This document shows, one piece after another, positions 32,678 to 37,166 of a stretch of 37,166 nt of DNA. A program made the translations under genes and the position numbers. The DNA lies in assembly GCF_001655005.1 (NCBI RefSeq), contig NZ_LXET01000040.1, positions 1 to 37,166 on the forward strand. Direction: 5' to 3'. The stretch's first letter is position 1; every line of letters begins with the position of its first letter. The DNA is from Hafnia paralvei ATCC 29927 (lineage in GTDB: Bacteria; Pseudomonadota; Gammaproteobacteria; Enterobacterales; Enterobacteriaceae). The notes beneath the pieces are model-generated. The model had not been told where the DNA came from. It did not search any database and saw nothing but the letters and a program-made list of their open reading frames with translations.

Positions 32678-33477
32678 GTTTCAAACATCTCACCATCGAA
32701 AATGCTCGCTATAGCTGGTTTGGGCGCAAACGTTGGTCACCAATCCTCAGCGATATCAACCTCACGCTGCACCGTGGAGAAATTGTGGCGTTAGTGGGCG
32801 GCAGCGGCGAAGGCAAAAGCCTGCTGTTACAAAGTGCTCTGGCTCTTCTGCCACAAAATTTACGTATGCGCGGAGAGATCCAGCTAGAAGGCAAAACGCT
32901 AGATGAGCAGCAATGCCAACAGCTGCGAGGTAACACGCTCTGCTATGTGCCGCAAGGTGTAAGTTCGCTGAATCCGCTGTTAAAAGTGGGCACTCAACTG
33001 AGTCGTAGCTTACAGCTGAGCGGCAGCCATACCTGTGCTCTCGCGCTGGATCAGCAAATTAAACACTATCAGTTGCAGGCCGATGTTTTATTTAAATACC
33101 CTCGCCAACTCTCAGGAGGAATGGCAAAACGAATTCTGGCCTGTAATGCCGCGCTGAGCGGCGCACAATATATTCTGGCAGACGAAATGACGGCTTGGCT
33201 CGATGAACCTTTGGCCTGCCAACTCCTGCAACAGCTACGCGAACTCAGTGCTCAGGGTGCCGGTGTATTATGGGTCACACACGATCTGTCATTAGCCTCA
33301 CGCTTCGCCGATCGCATCGTTGCGCTCAATGATGGGCGGATCAGCGATGATATTTCGATTGATGACTTAAAGAATGGAAACGGAAGCCCTACGCTGCGTA
33401 GACACTGGCAGGCACAGCCAGAATATCACCCGCTGTTTGCTAACAATGACGCTTCATTTCCGATGAGGAGCGTATGA
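32671..33477 (+). CDS. ABC importer ATPase, NikD/OppD type
   Basis: 268 aa from ATG 32671 (AAGGA upstream), overlapping the permease gene by 7 bp. Walker A is GGSGEGKS (43-50), signature QLSGGMAKRIL, Walker B YILADEMTAWLD and the switch histidine His204 in VTHDLS. Met replaces the usual Pro after the Walker B Asp-Glu, and the signature has Met for Gln/Arg. The C-terminal region is short. Confidence 0.92.
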   Translation: MLSFKHLTIENARYSWFGRKRWSPILSDINLTLHRGEIVALVGGSGEGKSLLLQSALALLPQNLRMRGEIQLEGKTLDEQQCQQLRGNTLCYVPQGVSSLNPLLKVGTQLSRSLQLSGSHTCALALDQQIKHYQLQADVLFKYPRQLSGGMAKRILACNAALSGAQYILADEMTAWLDEPLACQLLQQLRELSAQGAGVLWVTHDLSLASRFADRIVALNDGRISDDISIDDLKNGNGSPTLRRHWQAQPEYHPLFANNDASFPMRSV

Positions 33478-34070
33478 TGTTTTGCGTGTCTCAACTCACC
33501 ATTGAGCAAGATAATCGAACGCTATGGGATAATTTCTCCCTTAGCGTAACCCCTGGCGAACGGATAGGTATTTCCGCACCCAGTGGCTATGGAAAAACCA
33601 CATTGGGTCGCGTGTTAGCTAATTGGCAATCATGTTCAAGTGGCCAAATCATGTTAGATGGCATGCCTTTGCCGACAAAAGGCTATTGCCCCGTTCAATT
33701 GGTTCCCCAGCATCCCGAACTCACCTTCAATCCCTATCGCACCACCGGGCAAGCATTACGCGATGCATGGCAGCCCGACAACATGCAACTCGCACGCTTT
33801 CATGTCAAACGCGAGTGGTTAGCACGTAAGCCCAACCAACTGTCCGGCGGCGAATTAGCCCGTATCGCTTTATTACGGGCTCTCGATCCTCGCACTCGTC
33901 TGCTGATAGCGGATGAAGTCACCGCCCAGCTCGATCCCCACATCCAACGCGATATCTGGCAGCAACTGATTATTGAGTCGCAACAGCGCCCGCTGAGCAT
34001 GATTATTTTCAGCCATCAAACCGCACTGCTAGAGCAGATCTGTTCACGGATCGTGGCAGTTAAGGCGTAA
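33474..34070 (+). CDS. ABC importer ATPase, NikE/OppF type (short form)
   Basis: 198 aa, about 70 shorter than E. coli NikE, because it lacks the C-terminal extension of the Opp/Dpp ATPases. The core is complete: Walker A APSGYGKTT (35-43), Q-loop QLVPQHPELTFNP, signature QLSGGELARIALL, Walker B LLIADEVTAQLD, His in FSHQTALL. Two adjacent ATGs (33474, 33477) follow GAGGAG; the second has the better spacing. It is the last gene of the five-gene operon. Confidence 0.9.
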   Translation: MMFCVSQLTIEQDNRTLWDNFSLSVTPGERIGISAPSGYGKTTLGRVLANWQSCSSGQIMLDGMPLPTKGYCPVQLVPQHPELTFNPYRTTGQALRDAWQPDNMQLARFHVKREWLARKPNQLSGGELARIALLRALDPRTRLLIADEVTAQLDPHIQRDIWQQLIIESQQRPLSMIIFSHQTALLEQICSRIVAVKA

Positions 34071-34086
34071 AAAAGGCCGCTTAATG

Positions 34087-34202
34087 CCGTTCGTTTAAAA
34101 GATGGAGATACACGGGTCTACCACACCGCGGGGCGCTCCGGCGGCTTACGCCGCTACGACCCCATCGGTGTGCTCCCCCTAAAATCGAGCTTAAATGAAC
34201 GG
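34087..34202. repeat. Nested inverted-repeat element between convergent genes
   Basis: A palindromic element of 116 bp. The outer arms are CCGTTCGTTTAA (34087-34098) and TTAAATGAACGG (34191-34202), 11 of 12 complementary. Inside lie CACACCG (34122-34128) with CGGTGTG (34166-34172), then GGGG with CCCC, then GCGGC/GCCGC (34141-34154). The inner part is GC-rich in contrast with the arms. It may act as a terminator for both flanking genes or be a miniature mobile or REP-like repeat. I do not recognise its family. Confidence 0.7.
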
Positions 34203-34229
34203 TGTTAGCTTAAGGCCTTATGCTGTGAA

Positions 34230-35366
34230 TTATTTATTGACCGGAGCCTGTGCCCCAAAAATGGCATCCGCCGGTGGGATCTGGGTGAAGGTCGAGATAA
34301 TCGTACGGTACGTTTGTGCAGGATCTAGCGCTTCAAACTGCTGTGGGTAAATAAACTTCGCGAGATAGTCTAAGCCAACAATGTTATATGGATGGTTATA
34401 GAAGTTGTGATACATCCCATACAAACGGTTCTCTTTCACCGCTTTTATCTGATTAAAACCATTACGCGCTTCCAGCTTCGTAAAACCATCATCCACCTGC
34501 TTTTGCGTGACACCGTAACCGAATGGAACCGCGATACTGTTTTTGTTCTTCCAGCGGGCACCTGAAATTATGTAAACATCAGGCTTAAGGCTGATAACTT
34601 TTTCTATCGCAATATCGCCATTGGCGCCGGGTAATAACGCAGACCCCAGATTCTCTGCACCAATGGCTTCAATCATGCCACCAAAACCGACGTGTCCATG
34701 CGTAAAGCAACATGCATCAGCCCCGCCAACACCCGCCTTAGCTTCCATGAATACCCGAGGTTTTGGCGTCACTTTAGCGGTTATAGATGTAATCTCCTGC
34801 AAATGCTTCTGATAAAAATCGGTATATTCCTTCGCTTCATGTTCGCGGTTAAGCACTTCGCCAAGCAGTTGAACGCTTTTCTGCGTATTCGCGATCGGTT
34901 GTAAATAGGTATCCACGAAAAGAACTGGCACATTCAGCGCCGCAAGCTGCTTCAATACTCCCGTATCTGCCAACGCGGGTTTCGCTCGCAGTTGCGCAAT
35001 CATGAGATCGGGTTTGCGTGCAATAACGCTTTCTAAGTTCACTTCGCCTTTATCACTGAACCCCATATCCGGAATTTTGTCAGCCTCCCCCGGCCATTTC
35101 TGGTTGAGCACGGCTAAAGTTTCAGGATCGCTTTTTTTCAGTAGATTGTTCCACGCCACAATGCGACTGAATGGATCGGCCCGGTCAAGCAGCGCCAACG
35201 TCATAATATCGCGCCCATCTTGCACCACGATCCGCTTCGGCTCATGCTTCAGGGTGAGTGTCTGTCCTGATGTATCGGTGACGGTTAAAGGATAAGTCGT
35301 CGCGATCGCGGGAACTGATAGCGCAAGCATACAGACTAACGCCAAGCGGTTGAAATTACGTGCCAT
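34230..35366 (-). CDS. Siderophore-type ABC substrate-binding protein (iron uptake)
   Basis: 378 aa periplasmic binding protein of the class III (PF01497, FecB/BtuF) fold. I chose the ATG at 35366 (MARNFNRLALVCMLALSVPAIA signal peptide) preceded by AGGAGAG. Blocks seen: GQTLTLKHEPKRIVVQDG, the long inter-domain helix near TQKSVQLLGEVLNREHEAKEY, and IEKVISLKPDVYIISGARW. An unusual GGADACCFTHGH stretch with adjacent cysteines lies at the centre. No permease or ATPase for it is in the window, so it must borrow or lie apart from its partners. A Fur-box-like site lies 33 bp upstream. Ligand unknown. Confidence 0.88.
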   Translation of the reverse strand: MARNFNRLALVCMLALSVPAIATTYPLTVTDTSGQTLTLKHEPKRIVVQDGRDIMTLALLDRADPFSRIVAWNNLLKKSDPETLAVLNQKWPGEADKIPDMGFSDKGEVNLESVIARKPDLMIAQLRAKPALADTGVLKQLAALNVPVLFVDTYLQPIANTQKSVQLLGEVLNREHEAKEYTDFYQKHLQEITSITAKVTPKPRVFMEAKAGVGGADACCFTHGHVGFGGMIEAIGAENLGSALLPGANGDIAIEKVISLKPDVYIISGARWKNKNSIAVPFGYGVTQKQVDDGFTKLEARNGFNQIKAVKENRLYGMYHNFYNHPYNIVGLDYLAKFIYPQQFEALDPAQTYRTIISTFTQIPPADAIFGAQAPVNK

Positions 35367-35398
35367 ATAGCTCTCCTTGAATGACCAGCAGGCCAATT

Positions 35399-35417
35399 GG
35401 TAATGATAATAAGTTTT
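35399..35417 (-). promoter_or_regulatory. Fur-box-like site
   Basis: Plus-strand bases read GGTAATGATAATAAGTTTT, matching GATAATGATAATCATTATC at 14 of 19, including nine in a row. It lies 33 bp upstream of the binding-protein ATG, so iron-dependent repression is likely. Confidence 0.65.
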
Positions 35418-35497
35418 ATTTGCACGTAAAAATAAAGAATCTTAGACCTAATTACAAACGAAATGCTTTTCTAAGTATTAATGGGCGCAATAAATAC

Positions 35498-35527
35498 AAA
35501 AAAGCCGCGCTTCTCAGCACGGCTTTA
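35498..35527 (-). terminator. Terminator of the SdaC-like permease gene
   Basis: On the minus strand AAAGCCGTGCT pairs with AGCGCGGCTTT (one G-U) around GAGA, followed by a T-run. It lies 22 bp past the permease stop. Confidence 0.9.
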
Positions 35528-35548
35528 TCTCTGATGTTCTGCTTGCGT

Positions 35549-36832
35549 CTAGAACAGGCTATAAACCAGTGCTGATAACGCAATCAGCCCCATAATCAAG
35601 ACAAACGGATTGGTGATGGAGCGATATTTTTTCATCGCTGGCACTTTATGAATCGCATAAATCGGCAGAATAAACAGAATGACCGCAATCAATGGCCCAC
35701 TAATAGTCTCGATAATGTGCAATGCGCTTGGATTCAGAAACGTCACTAACCACGTAATGGCAAACAGCAGTATCGCCGAAATTTTATGTGTTGCCCCTGA
35801 AGAAACTTTCTTACCTACCGTGCGGAATGCGCCATCGATCAGGCTAGTCGCCCCTTCAGTAACCCCCAGCGAAGTCCCTAAATACGATTTGGACATTGCT
35901 AAAATAGCCATTACTGGTCCGAGATAAGCAATCAGTGGATTCGAGAATTTGTTCGCCAAGCTGGAAAGCACGGTAATGTTTTCATCGCGAGCCGCCAGCA
36001 TTTCAGCATGTGACAAACTCATCACACAGCTAAACACAAAGAACAGAATACTGATACAAATCATCATATAGCTGTAGCGCATGATGCGCGCACAACGGCG
36101 CTCAGCCCCTTCCCCGTATAACCCTTTTTGCGTTGAGGAAAACGAAGAAATAATGGGTGCATGACTAAATGAAAACACCATTACCGGCACAGCCAGCCAG
36201 AGCGAACGCCAAAGCTGCGGATCGCTCACCGACGTCTGACTAAGGCCGGAGAAAAATGCATGAACGTTCCAATAAGGAATGAGGTACAACGAAATACCCA
36301 ACAGGAACACAATCAATGGGAAAACTAAAATCCCCATGGCTGCCACAATCGTCTCTTTACCGGTGCGCAGGATCAAACTCAGTGCTGCGACCACCGCCAA
36401 GCTCAACCAAACTCTGGGCGGCGGTGTTACATGAAACTGGTTTATCAAGAAGCTCTCCAGCGCATTGGTAATGGAGATGCTGTACACCAACACGATTGGG
36501 AAGAACGCCAATAAATACAGCACCATAATGGCTTTACCCGCCAAAATGCCAAAGTGTTCTTCTACCACATCGGTAATATCACCGTCACGGCTTGAACCTG
36601 ATAATACAAAGCGGCTGAGTGCGCGGTGCGGGAGATAGGTTAACGGATAGGCCAAAATAGCCATCAAAATCAAAACTAGCGGACCATTTAAGCCGGCGTT
36701 GATTGGCAAAAATAGCGTACCCGCGCCAACCGCCGTGGCATAGAGCCCAAACATCCAGACTGTATCTGTCTTATTCCACTTGGTCGGGCGTTCTGTCGCC
36801 ACCCGGCCAGTATCAGGGGAAATAATACTCAT
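35549..36832 (-). CDS. SdaC-like serine/threonine permease (HAAAP family)
   Basis: 427 aa inner-membrane amino acid-proton symporter with about 11 helices. It shares with E. coli SdaC the blocks TDTVWMFGLYATAVGAGTLFLPINAG, DITDVVEEHFGI, LVYSISITNALESF, PVMVFSFSHAPIISSF and the C-terminal FILPIYAIHKVPAMKKY. Serine is the likeliest substrate; TdcC-, YhjV- or DlsT-like specificity cannot be excluded. The sdaA or sdaB deaminase is not adjacent. AAGG lies upstream of the ATG. Confidence 0.88.
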   Translation of the reverse strand: MSIISPDTGRVATERPTKWNKTDTVWMFGLYATAVGAGTLFLPINAGLNGPLVLILMAILAYPLTYLPHRALSRFVLSGSSRDGDITDVVEEHFGILAGKAIMVLYLLAFFPIVLVYSISITNALESFLINQFHVTPPPRVWLSLAVVAALSLILRTGKETIVAAMGILVFPLIVFLLGISLYLIPYWNVHAFFSGLSQTSVSDPQLWRSLWLAVPVMVFSFSHAPIISSFSSTQKGLYGEGAERRCARIMRYSYMMICISILFFVFSCVMSLSHAEMLAARDENITVLSSLANKFSNPLIAYLGPVMAILAMSKSYLGTSLGVTEGATSLIDGAFRTVGKKVSSGATHKISAILLFAITWLVTFLNPSALHIIETISGPLIAVILFILPIYAIHKVPAMKKYRSITNPFVLIMGLIALSALVYSLF

Positions 36833-37166
36833 TAATTCACTTACCTTCTTTGTGAAACGTGGGCCAACGCAGACATCCTGTTCTGCCCAATGTGTCCTGC
36901 AATTTTGTAGATCGCTGTTAGGAGCTGACCCTCTGGGTCATATCGCGCAGGAAGCACAGTGCTCAATTCCGCTAACGGTAACTCATTACTTCCAAGAACG
37001 TTTAAAAACAATGAGTTAAATAGAAAATAAAACCTACGCGGAATAAGTGCGGGGAGAAGGATAAAGAATTTTGATAAAAAAGTCACAAAAGTTGGGTTTT
37101 ACAGCACAAAAAACCGGGGTTTTATCGCTCACCTCGAATTAATTGGAAGCATAGCAAGACAGCAAA
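36833..37166. other. Region upstream of the SdaC-like gene
   Basis: 334 bp with no gene I can support. An 81-codon minus-strand frame exists (36841-37086) but shows no family features or ribosome binding site. An AAAACC/GGTTTT inverted repeat lies at about 37109-37122. The window ends here. Confidence 0.5.

Noticed and set aside
36841..37086. An 81-codon minus-strand frame upstream of the SdaC-like gene
   Set aside because: No ribosome binding site and no family similarity seen; its neighbour's leader region is the simpler reading.

Overview
This 37 kb window is a chromosomal segment of an Enterobacterales bacterium. Many proteins read almost like their E. coli counterparts, for example LplA, ThrS, PheST, IHF-alpha, SelO, DsrB, YebV and YebW. 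The gene order mixes E. coli-like and Yersinia-like arrangements. Recalled sequence similarity and the accessory content (a second PBP2, short ERIC elements, the arn operon beside nlpC and btuCD) make me favour Hafnia or a close relative, but the genus is an inference and is not proven here. No prophage, insertion sequence, CRISPR array, tRNA or rRNA gene was recognised.

Layout. (1) 1-496: two direct copies of a hairpin-rich repeat of about 222 bp. (2) 497-4225: selO and lplA on the minus strand, a short ERIC-like element, the NlpC lipoprotein gene, and a small DUF3811 gene on the plus strand. (3) 4272-11710: the complete arnBCADTEF operon for 4-amino-4-deoxy-L-arabinose modification of lipid A, on the minus strand. 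Every junction overlaps. The promoter carries a PhoP-box-like and a PmrA-box-like repeat back to back. (4) 11993-14031: btuD and btuC (vitamin B12 import, without btuE between them) and dsrB. (5) 14114-21603: the conserved translation cluster thrS-infC-rpmI-rplT-pheM-pheS-pheT-ihfA. It keeps the AUU start of infC, the PheM attenuation leader, a likely L20 operator and a tRNA-like hairpin before thrS. (6) 21604-23732: a 0.9 kb non-coding stretch with a candidate divergent small RNA, then an OmpC/OmpF-type porin.

(7) 24093-28971: an accessory stretch with a GhoT/OrtT-type membrane toxin homologue, YebW and YebV homologues separated by a cytoplasmic chemoreceptor with a zinc-binding CZB domain, a stand-alone PBP2 (MrdA) paralogue and a DUF805 membrane protein. 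(8) 29131-34070: a five-gene Opp/Nik-type ABC importer. Its promoter has a GTATGC-N16-GCATAC inverted repeat (NikR-like spacing), an FNR-like site and a TATAAA -10 placed exactly as in a class II FNR promoter, which points to anaerobic nickel uptake. (9) 34071-37166: a nested inverted-repeat element between convergent genes, a lone Fur-box-controlled siderophore-type binding protein, and an SdaC-like serine permease.

Functionally, much of the window concerns the cell envelope and its stress responses: lipid A charge, porin, lipoprotein, PBP2 paralogue, a membrane toxin and a chemoreceptor. It also covers metal and cofactor acquisition (B12, lipoate, nickel, iron), all around an ancestral translation operon. 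All regulatory assignments are pattern matches made by eye.
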